50,291 nt of DNA, taken from the NCBI GenBank assembly GCA_009103225.1, contig RHPI01002112.1:89992-140282 (forward strand), read 5' to 3'. Position numbers and translations under genes: made by a program. Under the pieces are notes generated by a model. It was not told the DNA's origin. It made no database searches and saw nothing but the letters and a program-made list of their open reading frames with translations. Position 1 is the stretch's first letter, and every line of letters begins with the position of its first letter. Source of the DNA: Chlorokybus atmophyticus (lineage: Eukaryota > Streptophyta > Chlorokybophyceae > Chlorokybales > Chlorokybaceae). Shown piece by piece: positions 1 to 13,800 of this stretch.

Positions 1-42
1 TGGGTGGGTGAGGGAGAGTGTGACATGTTGGTTCTTGGCTAG

Positions 43-836
43 GCGAGAGAGTTGACCAAAGATGTGGGAGCGCGGTTCTTCAAGTTTGATGAAGAGTGCA
101 AATCCGCACCGAGAAAGGAGGTGATTGCATCATTCTGCTCTTTTCTGAGACAACTCAATCAATGCTACTAACAATGTAACGTGGTCTTCCTCTTAGGCAA
201 AGAGTGTTGGCTCCAACCCGTCCGACGGCAATCCCTACGTGTGCCACTTGAGCATGATGAAGCCGTCGGAGCAGAACGAGTACGGGGAGTTCCGCGCGTG
301 CGATGCCAAGACACACCCCAACACGACGCTGGCGGACATGTCTGTCAACCACATGATCATCGGAAAGGTTGGTATCTAGCGCTGAATCAGTGTAACTAGT
401 AGGACAACAGTTTTGCAAGGTCACACAGGCGTGTGCACTTTTGTGCACACGCACACACGCACACACGCACACGCACACGCACCCATACACCCACACACAC
501 TCGCTCAGGGTGCCTTGCGCCTGCCTCATTTCCATCCCGCGACGGCCTCCATCATCGTCGTCTGGAAGGGCCGCGTGAAGGTGACCATCGCCGGGCCGGA
601 GGGACCGCTGCTGCTTGCTAGGTCGCTGTCTGAGGGGGACGTCTTCATCGTGCCACCGGTAAGAAAGGGGAGCTGTGTTGAGATAGAGTGGACTTGGCTG
701 GTGAAGAGTGTGTGATCTGTGTGTGGGTGATGGAATGTAGGGTCACCCGCACGTGGTGGTCACGCCGTGCGAGCAAGAAGCGGAGCTCATCGGCTTCCGT
801 GGAAGCGCCACGGACAAAACAGTCTTCTTGTCAGGT

Positions 837-875
<39 letters not shown>

Positions 876-1096
876 CAGTCACTCACTCACTCACTCACTG
901 TCCAGGTCCCGACAACCTCCTCCAGTCCCTTTCGTCCGAGTCCGGCTCCTACCTCTCGACCGTGTTCGGCATCGAGGAGCAGAAGATACGGCGCCTGGTC
1001 TCCAGCCAGAAGGAGCGGGGCTTCGCGGGAGATCCAAAGTGCGAACCACCAACGTGGGAGACCGCTGATGGAGGAGATTGGGTGAAGGAGTTGTGA
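43..1096 (+). CDS. Cupin-domain protein, germin/spherulin-like (5' end outside window)
   Basis: Five exons read by eye: 43-120, 197-367, 509-658, 741-834 and 906-1096 (stop TGA), all with GT-AG borders and consistent phase. They encode about 227 residues. Upstream exons lie before the window, since the first exon seen is preceded by an AG acceptor. The core is a bicupin-style beta barrel: motif 1 is GALRLPHFHP (G-x5-H-x-H), motif 2 is GDVFIVPPGHPH (G-x5-P-x-G-x2-H). The three metal-binding histidines are present, but the glutamate usually found 3-4 residues after the second histidine is replaced (PATAS follows), and the asparagine after motif 2 is T. Family members are secreted metal-binding enzymes (oxalate oxidase, superoxide dismutase) or storage/encystment proteins; which applies here is unknown. 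Introns 3-5 carry CA repeats. It converges on the armadillo-repeat gene. Confidence 0.8.
839..872. repeat. CA microsatellite in a cupin intron
   Basis: An uninterrupted run of (CA)n, about 17 units, sits between exon 4 and exon 5 of the cupin gene. A second CA/CG-rich run lies in the preceding intron near 440-500. Purely repetitive, with no coding value in any frame. Confidence 0.95.
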
Positions 1097-1827
1097 GATT
1101 TGAGAATATGTTGTGTTGTGTGGGTTTGTGCGGGTTTTGTGTGTGCTGTAGTGTGGTGCGTAAGGGAAAGATATTCTCTTGAGATGGCAGCTGCTTGTGA
1201 TGTATAGATATGGACACAAGCTTGTGAAGTTCTTTGCCTATACCAACTACATGCTCAGCGCAGAGTGTGTGGTAGTCATTCGTGAAATGAGACACGATGA
1301 TCATCACATGGACACAACCAAGACACCGCAGCATCACCCGTGAAGATGCACTGTGTAGGGCAGATTAGTGACGTAGTCTTGCGTGCACACAACGTGCCCT
1401 CAAGTTAACAACGACGCACAAAAAAAAAAAAAAAAAATGACATACACCGTCAACCGCCTCACATGTGAAGGTGGTCAGAAGAAGAAAAAACTGTGGCTGT
1501 GACTGGGTGTTTGTGCTCATAACAAAGTTTGCCTGCAAACATCAACGCATGCGCGTGTGGTGATTGTGTTAGAGAGCGACACTGAGGACAGGTGCGGGTG
1601 AGTAAGGCAGCGCCGCCACACGTTATAACACCTTTCCGACGCGTATACTACAATTGCACAAGCACTTTCTGTTTCAAAACTACTACAACTCCCTCGCAAG
1701 CAATTGTTGGGTGGTAATATACACGAGTACTGTCATTTGACAGTACTCGCTTGTACTGTTACTACTATGTTCGCATGGGTACTGCTTCTACTAAATCACC
1801 TAAACAAGCAGGCACTTTTGCCAGCCA
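1097..1827. other. Convergent intergenic region with A-tract and tight hairpin
   Basis: This stretch separates the 3' ends of the cupin gene (+) and the armadillo gene (-), so it holds both 3' untranslated regions. It contains a 17-18 nt A run at about 1420-1437 and a perfect 12-bp-arm inverted repeat at 1724-1749. I see no convincing coding potential. Confidence 0.6.
1724..1749. repeat. Perfect hairpin between convergent genes
   Basis: Arms CGAGTACTGTCA and TGACAGTACTCG pair perfectly over 12 bp around a 2-nt TT centre. It lies about 80 bp beyond the stop codon of the armadillo gene, so it may fall in that gene's 3' untranslated region. Role unknown. Confidence 0.8.
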
Positions 1828-4800
1828 TCATCGCCTCTTCTCTGCGCCAGACAGGCCCGCCCCGCACCGCGCGACAAGGAATGCTGCATTGCGTTGGGCT
1901 TCTTGATCAACATCGGCGTCATTGGCGGCAACGAGTGCGTGTAGAGCGTCGAGTGCGCCGGGTTGAGATTGAAGGGCTGATAGCACCGCGGCAGTGCTGA
2001 GCACGGATCGGCCTTGTTGTGAGTTAGAGTGGGAGGAGTTGTTGTTGTTGTTGCCAATGCTGCTGCCGTTGTTGTTGTTGTTGGGTCCGCCTTGCATCCA
2101 GTTGGTCTTGTTGGTGCGGGTGCGCAGGGGGCTGCCGAGGGAGTTGTTGCCGCCGTTGTTGTTGTTGGAGCTGTTGTTGGTGTTGTTGGTGATGTAGCTG
2201 TTGTTGCTGTCGCCGAAAGAGGAACGAGCCTTGTCGTGAATGATGTTGCGGAGGGCGCCCGTGGCGCCTGCCACAAGCATCTGGTCCCCTGTGCATGGTC
2301 GCAAAAGAGTGTTGGCAACATGCTGGAGAGAACAGGAGCTACATACAACTCTGCGAGCCACTCAACTCAATGCGCACACACGCGCTCGCACATGCATCCA
2401 CGCACGCGTACACACACAAGCACATGGACATGGACGTGTGCACGTGACAAGATTGCTGTTTGTACCCGTGCACAGCAGAGAGGCAAGAGAAGGCACAGCG
2501 CTGCTGTGTCCCGCAATGGTGTCGGACGCATCGCGCGTCTGCGCCAGGTTCGCCAGCGCCTGCGTGGCGTAGACGCGCGCCATGTAGTGTGCCGCTTCGC
2601 TCTCTGCTTCCTCGGGATCGGTTGTGTCTTTGAGGCTGCTCTTCGGGCGCTCTGTGATGGACGGGTGGGTTCATCAAGTGCATGTGTTTGTGTGTGTGCA
2701 AAGGCATGTCACTGTAATACAATTCTCTCTCTTACCTTGCAGAAGCGACACCAACCCGTCAAGTGCGCCATCATAAGCCAGTATGCTCGTATGCGTAGCC
2801 TGAGACTCCGCAAGGTTTCTCAAAGCGCCCGCTGCTGTGACCGCACCCTGCCAACACGTATCAAGACTCGATGACTGTTGGACACGGTGTGGGTTGTAGC
2901 AAAAACAACTCAACCGGGCAGTAGAAGTAGATAAGCACACACTCCACGAGCTTACCTGTGTGTTGGTAGTGACCGCGTGCAGAAGGGCTACCATACCACC
3001 GATGACACCATCGCTTGCAGCAATGGGCTCCTGCATACCAACACATTCAGACAACGCAACATGCATTCCAACAAAAACTCCATTAACCCCAACTGAGGCT
3101 TACCTGGTTTTCGGTGCAGTTGGCCAAGTTGCCCAGCGCGCAAGCAGCGTACACTCGAGTCTCCTGCCTTGGGGCCCTCAGCAGCATAGACAGCCCGGAC
3201 AGGGCGCCTGGCTCACGTGCAAGTACACGCTGCAAGGCACAGAAGAGAAGGCACAATTACAATGCTTGTGGTGCTTGGCTTGTGGCTTGTCATCACGCAT
3301 GGTATCTCTCGAAGGGCTTGCAGCGCAGCCACATGTGCACATATAGTGCGCACACCCGTGCGCACAATGTGTGTTCGTAAGCACGCAGACACGCACGCAT
3401 TCGTGCAGCATGCAATGGTGTACAGACCTGTGCATAAATTCCAGACTCAGCCAGCAAGCCCATCGTTGCTGCCGCTGTGGTGGACGCTCCTGGCCCGGCG
3501 TTGAGCACGCTGATGATGGCCGGGACCGCCCCTTCACAGCGCAGTATGGACGAGCAGCCCACCTGCATGACAGAGAATGAGACACAGAATCCCCACATAG
3601 CCGCATTTCAGTCATACCTTGGTGGTTGCTAGTCTGCTCAGCAGCGCCAAGGCGTCCAGTGCGGCGACCGCAGCGGCGTCGCCGTCGATTGCCTTCAGCT
3701 GCTCTGATGCGGCGCCGCCGTACGCGTCCGCGAGGAGACGGGTAAGGGACTCGACGACTACCTCTACGCTCTGAACAAGATCATAGTAAGAAGGCAGTGG
3801 ACAGCTTTGTCTGGGATACAATGAGTAAAGAGTTGTGTGGCAGGCACAACGCCGAGTGATAGTGTGATAAGTGTGCCTTTAAGTATAAGGATGTGTGTGT
3901 CCGCCACACAACCGTGCTGCTGTGCATAGCCCACTCACACGCATGCACGCACGCACACGCACACACACACACGCGCATTGCACGAATGCATCGCAGAGAA
4001 TGTGCCAAACACGCGCATACACGCACACGCACACGCACACGCACACGCACACGCACACACACCATGCCTACCTGGAGCATGCGATCCAGGACGACCTGCC
4101 CGTACACCTCCGCAACGTGGCACACGGTGCTGGCTGCCGCCAGCGCCACGGGCGTGGGTTTTCTCTGTCTCTGTCCCGCGGTGGCGGGCTTGTTGTCGAC
4201 GGAGTGGCTGCGGAGACCAAAGAGCAGCGACCCGATCAGGTCCACGGGACGCCAGTGCTCCGCGATGGACTTGGCGAAATCGACGTCGGCGGAGAGCTCC
4301 TTTAGGGCTGGCGAGGGGGTAATATATGTGAGAGAATGGACAATTGTGGACATGCACATACACATAGACGTGTGCGAGCGCGCACGCGCAAACACACGCA
4401 CAATTGCACACACATGCGTGCCCATGCACACGCACGCACGCACGCATACACGCGTATGACATCGCGTGCTGTTTACCTGAGAACGCTGCGGCCTTGACTT
4501 GATCGTTTCGTGATGTTGTCAATGCTGCCAGTGTCGACACCAATCCTCGCATCTGAAAGACCACACAGAGGGATGCACATGTGTCAGTGTTGGTTTGTGT
4601 ACTATATTCTGTCGTGTGTCTTGTCACAACAAGTGTACCTGGCGCACGAATTGGGCTGCTGGACAGTACGTCGCCAAGGCAGCAACCAGCGAGGCCGCGC
4701 CCATAGCAAGGGCGGTCAGCTCGCCTTTGATGCGAGCAGTGGGTTGTTGTTGCTGTTGTTGTTGTTGCGTCGCGGCGGGAGGGACAGCTGGCTGTTGCTG

Positions 4801-7800
4801 GGCCTGGTTTGGTACAGGCTGCGGACTCAAGCTGGTGTTGAGAGGGCTGACCAGGCTCGGGCTCAGCATCGACGCTTCCGATGTCCCAGTTGCTGCATGC
4901 GTCGACGTGCGTTGGGGTGACCTCCAATGTGCGTGCGTGCGTGAGTGTGCATGTATGTGCGTGTTCTACATATGCATACGTGTAAAGCATGTGCGGTTTA
5001 CCAGAAAAGACGCCTGGCGACATGCTTGGGTTGGGACTCGGGGTCGGATACGGGCTCAACGCAGCGTTGATCGGGCTCGGGTTAGGTGTTGGGCTGAAAA
5101 TGTGCACATACGATGAGTATGACTCAGGAAGGCTCATGATAATGCCACATACTGTCCAACGGTGTCATATGTACCTGGGTGTGGAGAGCGCATCGTTGCT
5201 CATGCTCGGGCTGTTCTGCTCCTGTAAGTTGGGCGAAGGGCTCCCGGCCTCAACATAGCCATGCCCACCCATCAGCTCCACAAGCCGCTCGATAAGCGCT
5301 CCTTTGCACCTCTCAGCCATAAGCCTGTGTTGCAGTGACACAACATCAAGATCTGTTCAACACCACAGCTTCCTCTGCTATACACACCTGGCGCCCGAGT
5401 TGGGTTGGTCCAGAGCAAAGAGGCGCATGATCTCCATGTAGCAAAGCAGGTTGGCGCGACGATCGTCCGTGAGGAACGCGTCCGTCACGGCGTCGACGGC
5501 AACGGGGCGTCTCAGAAGCACCGCACGCAAGGACTCGACCACCGCAAGACTGCAAGAAAGCACCAGGCTTAGCACATGACAATTCTCTCATGTATAGTGG
5601 TCAGGTGGTTCTTGTTGCTTACTTGCATAGGGTGCCAGCGCAGTAGTGGCGCAGTTTGGCATCGCGTGAGCGTAGCATGAGTGCGAGGGCGTCCAAGCTG
5701 CCGGACACGGCGCCAATGGCAGTGACGCCAACGCTGCTGCCGCTGAGGTTGACAAGTGCACCTGAGGAGGGCGCAAGCTTGAGCCTTAGCAGTACTGCCA
5801 TGGCTGGCGATCTCACTCAAACGCACACGCAGGTGCATGCACTCGTGCACACCCATGCATGTGCATGAACGCGCGCACGCATTGTGTGAAACAGAGTGTG
5901 TAACGCACCGGCGGCTGCTCTTCTTGCATCGGGGCTCGGCTTGCCACCGCGCGGCAGTAGCGCAAGCAAAGCGGGCACGCCGTCTGGCACAGATGCCAGC
6001 TCCCTGCGCCCTCTCTCGCAGAGGGCGAGATTTCTTACTGCCCCAGCAGCAGTCTCTTTGATCTGCACAACATCACCACATTATTGAACATCCCATCACA
6101 CGGGCGGCAGTCTCCTTGCCAGATGTACCTGCATGTCATCGTGTCGTAGTAACACAACAAGGCCACGCACGCCACCAGGAGCGGCCGCAACCGCCTCCTG
6201 CGAAGCTATGTGGTTGGCCAAGTTGCCGAGCGTACCCGCCGCATACGCCTGCCAGCGACACATACATAAGTAAAATGCAACAACACTGTCACAGCACAGC
6301 CACACAACACTCACCTGTGCCATTGTGTCGTTGCACGTAAGCGCCGACACCAGTCCCGCGAGCGCACCCGCAGCGGCAACGATGCGGGCAGCAAGCGCCG
6401 CGCTCTGGGAGAGGAAACTGAGGGCGGCAACGGCGTGTGCGCGCGCGGGAGTCTCGCACTCGACCAGGTTCACGAGGGCGGTGACGGCGCCGTCGGTGGC
6501 GCCGATCATCGTGCGGAGAGTGTCGTGCTGCGCCAGCGAACTGAAAATACCAGTCGCATACGCCTGCAGGTAGGTGCAAGTGTCAATAAACTTCAGTGCG
6601 AGTAGCAAGGAACAACAGGACGCACAGAAAGACAGCACACACTCACGCACACACTCACACACATCGCCGCACATACGCGCGCATGCACATGCACACATGC
6701 ATACAGCAAGCGTGTGACCTCATTCACTCACCTGCAGGTATTGGTCTGGAGATGACGCAGCAGCCACAACGCCGTTCAGCACGCCCGCAGACGAGCCGAA
6801 CTTGTCTTGCATGGGTTCGACATGCGCGAGTGCGCACAACGCGCGGCCTGCGGCTAGTCGCGTACTTTCTGGTATGTCTGCAATGGCAATGATAGTGAGA
6901 GTAAGTTGCTTGTGACATTCAAAGCAAGCAGGCGCCTCAGGCAAGACGGTGCATTGTAACAACAACACACAAGCCAGGAGTCATCAACGGCAAGCGGCAA
7001 GCAAGCATGACAGTGAGACAGCTGTTGGCAGAAACTATCTAACAATCAACATTAAGCTATCATCGAAGGAGGCAACAAACATTAGTTTCTTTTACATGAA
7101 GCACTAATGCAAATCACTCACCACCGTTTAACCAGCAATAATGTACTGAGGACACGCTGAAATGCTTTAACACAGTCAGTCATAAGATTGAGACAAGGCC
7201 TTACCGTCATAGAGCAGGTCTGCCAGTCCAGAAAGCACAGCAGCTCCCTTTGCGGCAATGAAGTCCATGGAACAGCCGGCATCCGTAATCTCCGCTAACA
7301 CTGTCGCAGAAGCAGCAGCACCCTCATGACGAGTCACCAGACATACGCCTGGCTCATCTCTCTGCAGAACACAGACATTGAGTGAGTTGATGTGTCTAGT
7401 ATCCATGCACGCTACCACGCACACGCGCACAAACATGCACGCACACACGTGCACACACTTATCTATACTGTCACACGCATTTTTGCTTGAATCATGAGAT
7501 TGTACCTTGTGTTCGCTGTCATCTTCCTGTTGCACCTCTTGAAGACAGACTTCCAACCCGCAAAGCAGCCCGTCCGGTTCGGCCAGCACAAGCTCTATGA
7601 TGCTCGGCAGCGCCTCCAGAACAGCCGCAGCTGCGGTTGCGTGTATGGACGGGTGCGCGTGACGCATCATTCGCAGCAAGGTTGACACAACCTGACATAC
7701 AAAGAATCAGTGAACATGTGGGCGCGTGCGCGCTCATGAATGCATTCATCGGTGTATGTGTGCATACGTGCGCGTGCATGCTTGCGTGCGTGTGTGCGCT

Positions 7801-10800
7801 ACAATTGCAGCATTATGAAATACACCACAGGTGAGTTCCATTGGCGTACGTGCCAGCACGCAGGCACGTACGCCGATGGAACTCACCTGTGGTGTATGTA
7901 CAGAGGTGTGTTGCGCTTGCGCGAATAGCAACAGCGCCGTCGTGGCATTCACAACAACCTCATCCGGAAACTGCGCTTCCCTGGGCGCATTTTCATCAAC
8001 TTCACCCCCAAGCGACCTGGTGCTGTTCTGTCTGGACACGGGCGGCTTTACACTTACACCGCCACCTTTAATCAACAGTTGCACTGTTGATGCAACTGCT
8101 TCATCTATCAACGTTGCTATATCCGGCTTGTTGATGTCCAGCACTGGCACGATCGATGCGCACAGCAACGCGCAGCGCATCTGTGCTTGCAATGCCACCG
8201 GCACGTTGTCTTGCAGCTGTTTGCATCTCAGCAACAAGGAAGACAAGCAACTTGTCAAGTTCGGCAAGGCGGCGACGGTTGCTCTGTTGCTGTCATCAGC
8301 GTTGCTGATGAAGAACAGCGCCAAAGCCGTAGCACTCGCTTGTATCATAACTTCTTCTGCATGGAGATGCAAAGCACTCGCTTTGCCGGCAACGTTGTCC
8401 GGTTCATTGTTCGTCCACGATGACGCTGCTGGTTTCGCTGCCATGTGTATCAAACACGACAAGCTGCTCGGTATCCCTTCGCGGGTGCCGACGATGGTCA
8501 CTGTCTCAGGATGGCGCCTCATGACATCAATCAAGGCTTCGGTCGCTGCCAGCTGGCGCGTCTTGCCGGTGTCGACAATAACCTGCCCGGATGCCACGCG
8601 CGTGACACGCTCGGGGATCTTCACTTTGAGCTTTGCGAGGTTGGCCTTCGCTGCGGTTTTGTCAGGTTGCAACATGACGCCGAGTGCGTCAATCAGCGCG
8701 GTGTCGGGGGGAGGAAGTTGCTCTAAACACTCCCGCAAGACCTGCAAACAAGCAGGTTGCATGTGTTGTACAATGAATGCGTGAATTCTGGAGCTACACC
8801 TGCCAGAGCGTGTGTTTGTGTGCATGTGCGTGTGCGTGCGTGCATGCGTGCGTGCACCCACACACGCACACATCCGAGCATGTGCGCATGCATGTGTGCG
8901 CCCGCGCTCGTGTATGTGTGTGTGTGTGTAATCGTGCAATGGCCAGACCTGTGAGCAGGCGATGGCTGTCCGCGGGTCGGTAGCGCGCAGGCCAGCCCGC
9001 AGTGACGAAGCGAACTGCGGGAGTGCCACGAGCTCAGCCCTGCCTTCCGCATTCGTCGCTTCACACATCCTCAACAACACCAGACTCGCGTGGAGCGAAG
9101 CCACCCCCTCATCCGTGCAAAGCAACCCCAGCAGCTTCTCCACAATATCAGTCTCTTGCAGCAACTCATCCTGCGCAACGAAGACACTCTCATCCTCTGC
9201 ATGACATGTGTGAAGACAACGACAACAATACAAACAGATCAGCATGTTGGGATGTTGCAACGTACTGCAATAGAGGGGTCTGCAGCAAGCTCGTATAGTG
9301 CCTGCGCAACCGCCCAAGAGACACCTGGTCTCGTAAGTGTCTCTGCACAGGCAGTCAAGAAGTCCGGGTACTCAAAGACCGCGACTCGCCAGTTCGGGTC
9401 TGCGGCGAGGGCGGCGAGGCAGAGAGCAGCGGCCTGGTGCGGCCCATGAGTGGCATCCTGCGATTTCCAGTTTGGTGGTAAGGCAACGAGACAGTATAGA
9501 CGCTCACGCGCAGACACGCGCGCACACGCACACGCTCACACACGTATACGCACACGCTTGCACGGATGCACTCACGCAGGCAGACACAGGAAGATAGAGA
9601 GTGTGTGTGCGCGTGTGGATGTGCGCACTCATTCTCTCTCTCTCTCTTGCTGTGCTTGGTGGGGCGACAAAAAACAACTGACGTATGCACGCATCCATGA
9701 GCGCACACACATAGATACAGACACAGAGAAAGAGACAATTTGTGTGCCCATGCGCACATGTGCACGCATGCGCTTGCGTGTACGCACATATACGCACGCC
9801 AGCGGAAATGGAAGGATTGCATGCACGTGTGTGCACGTGTGCATGTGTGTTCTGGCGTGAGACTCACCTCTGAAGCAGACACAAGCAGATCGAACAGAAG
9901 CTGCAGGGCCGTGTCCAGCACGTTGTCTGTGAGATCAACACCCGCGCGCGTGAGCCCGCGCACGAGCTGTGCGAAGGCTTGCGTAGCGGCGGTCTGAGCT
10001 GCTGGCGCAGGTAGCCGAAGCATCCGCAGCAGATGCAGAAGCAAGTTGGGTGCCGCCTGTTGACACCAACACATGTCAGTTAATTACATACTGTGTTAAG
10101 CAGCAAACACACATGCAACTCAACCTACTGCAATCTGTGCACAGCACTCGGGACTACAGGCCAACTTTTGCAGTGCGTCTGCCAGCACAGCTGCTGCTGT
10201 CCGCAATCGAAGCCTGCATGCAATCAGTCTGTCAACTGGCAGGCGACATATCAGTGGGATATAAGGCGACACTTGCTCAGTAGAGTGACAAAATGTTCAT
10301 GATGACTTGGCTTCATGCAGATAGCGCAATGGGGCATACCTTTTGGAGCTTTTGCGAAGCGTGGACTCGCCTTTTGTGGACGTCGCACGGCGCAGCAGAA
10401 CTGTCACGGCTGGAAGCAGTGCCTCCATCTCCAACACCTAACTTGATCGCACGCAGTGCTTCAGTCAGCGGTGAGTGTTTGTAGGAGTGAGTGCTTGTGC
10501 GTTTGAGAGAGTGATATGCCACCTGAATCTTGATAGGGTCTTGCAGGACGTCGGCCAGTCGCACGAGCGTGGACGCTGCCCGTTCAGGTACACGGCCCTC
10601 TGTAACCACAATGGCATGTCAAACACACAGACACACGCGTTGTCTCAATGTGTTATCAATTGTACGACGAGGACAGGTGGCATGAAGATGGCGTTGAGTA
10701 TCGATATACCTACCATGACACGCCAATAGAGTGGACAGCGTTGCCAGAAGCCCGTTCTGTGACTGGAGCATACGATCGCGCGCGGCGTCAACAGTGCTGG

Positions 10801-13800
10801 AGGCTTCTCCTGCTGCTACTACGAAGACCTCCAGCGCAGCAGCCGCTGATGCCTGCAGCAGTATGCCCAGCATCAAAGAACCGTTTTTGATTGATCAACT
10901 TGTGCATGCGCGCGTACGCGTGTGAGTGCATGTGTTTGTGCGTGCATGCGCGCGTGTGTGCGCAGCAAGGCTAACAAAGGCATGATACTCTATAGGAGGC
11001 ATGCCATCATACTCATACTCAATTATGCAATGTTCAAGACAGTTTCTGTCAGCACCTGCACTTCGGCTTCTTTCGATACAGCCAGCCGCATAACAAGCTC
11101 CGGTAGCGGTCCATACAGCAGAGGCCAGTTCTGACTCACGCTGAGACCAAAGTGCCCCACGAACCCGCTTGCCTGAACGACAACAACAACAACATGTCAA
11201 CCCACACGCATGCACGCGCATCAAGGTGGGTGTACATACTTCACTTCTGACCTGATGGCGAGCATAGTCCGCAACCGTGATGTTGGCCAGGATGGAAGCC
11301 GCGAGATGTCCCGCCTTGCGCCCGACATCATCCGGCAGCGAGCTTTTTGGCGACGGCAGCAAACCGGGCGACTTGGGAGTGGTTGGGGATGTGGGTTCCG
11401 TGTCCACGCCATCTGCTAGCGACGCCATGGGCACCGCAGCAACCTTCAGGAAGGTCTCCATTGTGGACACGAGCGGTGCGCCGTCTACGGTGGCTTCCTG
11501 TGCTGCAATGTTACACGGATTGTCAGATCATTCCTTGAAAGTAGACAAAAGCTGCAGGGGACAGAGACCCACACACAACACGTACACACGTGCGCACGCA
11601 TGCACATGCGCACGCATTGGCACATGCACGTGCGCACCCTTGCACACGCGCAAATGCACACACGCACACACATGCACGTGGACACCCGCACTCCCCATTC
11701 CAACATGCACACTTACTTCTTGGTTGGCCCTGCAGAAGGATGCACTCAAGGTTGCCTGGCCGCTTAGAGAGGTTCTTGACCGCGCCGGCAGCGGCCAAAG
11801 CGCCAGCAAGGTTGCCGGTCGCCATCATGAGCGTCATCAGCGCCGCAACCGCCCCGGGTGCACGCCCAATGCGATCCTGCGCACATGCACACAAGCACAC
11901 AACTCAGCGAGCATCAAGGTGCGTGCGTGCATGCCTGCCTGCTCGCGCGTGTGGGTGGGTGTATGTGAGTACACGTGTGCGTGCATATGGCATGCACCTG
12001 CGCAAATACCTGTACAACAAGCTGAGCTTGCATTGTGCGCGGCGACCCAAACCCCACGCTTTGTCTTCCGTTCCCCGACCCCGGCGACAGCGCCAGGTAT
12101 GGCGACGACCCATACGAGCGCGGGCTGGTTTTGCCTGCAACCGGCGATGGCGAGCGTCGGTCCGTGACGAGAGCCGACATAGCGTATGCGCCCCCTCCGG
12201 TGAACAAGCTGTTGCGCGCAGATGGGGATGCGAGGTCACCATTCTGCGCGGCCTTCTCCTTGTCGGAAGCTACGGTCAGGTTTTTCAAAGCACCGGCAAT
12301 GTAGGCTGCCGCGTCCGAGTTGATTGCCAAGCTCACCTGCAGCACATAAAGTTGATGGACATACCCAACACACCTGCACTAAACGCCACAGCGTTGTGTG
12401 TGCTTGTGTGTGGGTTGTGCCGTGTGCCAACATTGTGTGTGTGTGTTGAATGTTTGCGTTCTCGCACAAGCATTTGCGGGTGTGTTAGCAGTTAAGCGTT
12501 CAACATGGCAAAACAACTGTGCACTACCAATACGACAGAGGCTTGCAAAGATGTGCACAACTATCAGCAGAAAGCACTTACTGCTCGTCGCAATGCGTCA
12601 ATCAGGACTGTCAATGCTGCAGGATGGCTGATGATGGCCTCTTTGCAATCGGGGTCCAGCGCAAGCACGCCCAACACCCCGCCTCCATGTGCAGCGCCCG
12701 TCCAGCCATTGGTCTCTTGCGATGACAACTTTGTTGACGGCAAGTCACCTGCAACACGAGCATTGTTCGTACAAGGCGTGCTCGAAAACATACATACTGC
12801 TACTACCCCAGCGCAACTTCAACCTGCCGACACCGACCTGGTTTTGGGCAGAACACTTGGTTTGCGGCTTCAGTTCCATCAACAATCAGTGCCGTGACTC
12901 CATCAATTACGCCAGGTGTGAGCCCAACAGAACGCCTCTCCTCGCCTTCGCCCTCGGCAAGCTTCCAGATGGCACCTGCTGCAGCCACCCTGGCAGCCCG
13001 CAGATTGCATATGAGACATGAGGCTACGCCACCTCCACATGTTGTGACGCACACGCACATGCGCACCGGCACGCTTGCGCAGATAAACATACATGTACAG
13101 ACACGTATAGTTAGTGACTTGCCTCAGTGCCCATGGCCCGTCTGCATGCAGGGCAGTTGCGAGCGCTTCAAGTGTTTGCGAGTGCAAAGCAGCTTTGTGC
13201 CGGAACTCCTTGTCATTGGCTAAGTTGCAGAGCGTGCCAGCGGCATGCACGCGCGCGCTGCAGTCGTCCTCCAGATCCGACTGTGTGTCTGGTAAAGTGA
13301 CAGTTATGCGTGTGTGTGTGCGCGTGTATGTGTGTGTGCGCGCAACCCCCCTGAAAGTCACTATTTCTCTCAACAAATGGACGATCAGATGTTCAGTACA
13401 GCAAAACTCACCAGCCAACAGCCCAGTGATCGCGGGCAATGCGTCCGTGATCACCCCAACAGCTGAACTTGTTTCTGTGTCGGCCAAGGTAAGGTTCCAA
13501 AGTGCGCCTGGAAAAGATTAGGAAGGATGTTGGCAGTGCAGTGCACACTTTTCTAGCGTGCTTTTCATACGCAAGCAAGGCTGGTGCAATTCCTTACCGG
13601 CTGCGGGTGCTCGCACGCAGCTATAGGGAGACCGTAACAACGCGATCAGCGAGTGCAACACGTTGGGCGAAGTGGCAATACGCGCGCAATGCGTTGGCTC
13701 CAACGCCAGATTCCACACGGCTCCAGCAGCAAATGCCTGGCGGCATAACAATGCATAAACACGCGCTCAAGTTGCCAGCATCACGGCATTCTCAATACCC

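Noticed and set aside
2029-2874. 281-residue + strand open frame
   Set aside because: It is the reverse of the poly-Asn and ARM exons and reads as Val/Gly runs and His/Arg/Thr repeats.
7831-8784. 317-residue + strand open frame
   Set aside because: It is the antisense shadow of the largest ARM exon. Its product is low-complexity (Ser/Ala/Cys) with no recognisable domain.
7746-9317. One 523-residue minus-strand protein
   Set aside because: The open frame runs through several introns with CA repeats and through the inverted repeat. Only parts (about 7887-8742 and 8950-9200) are exons of the ARM gene.
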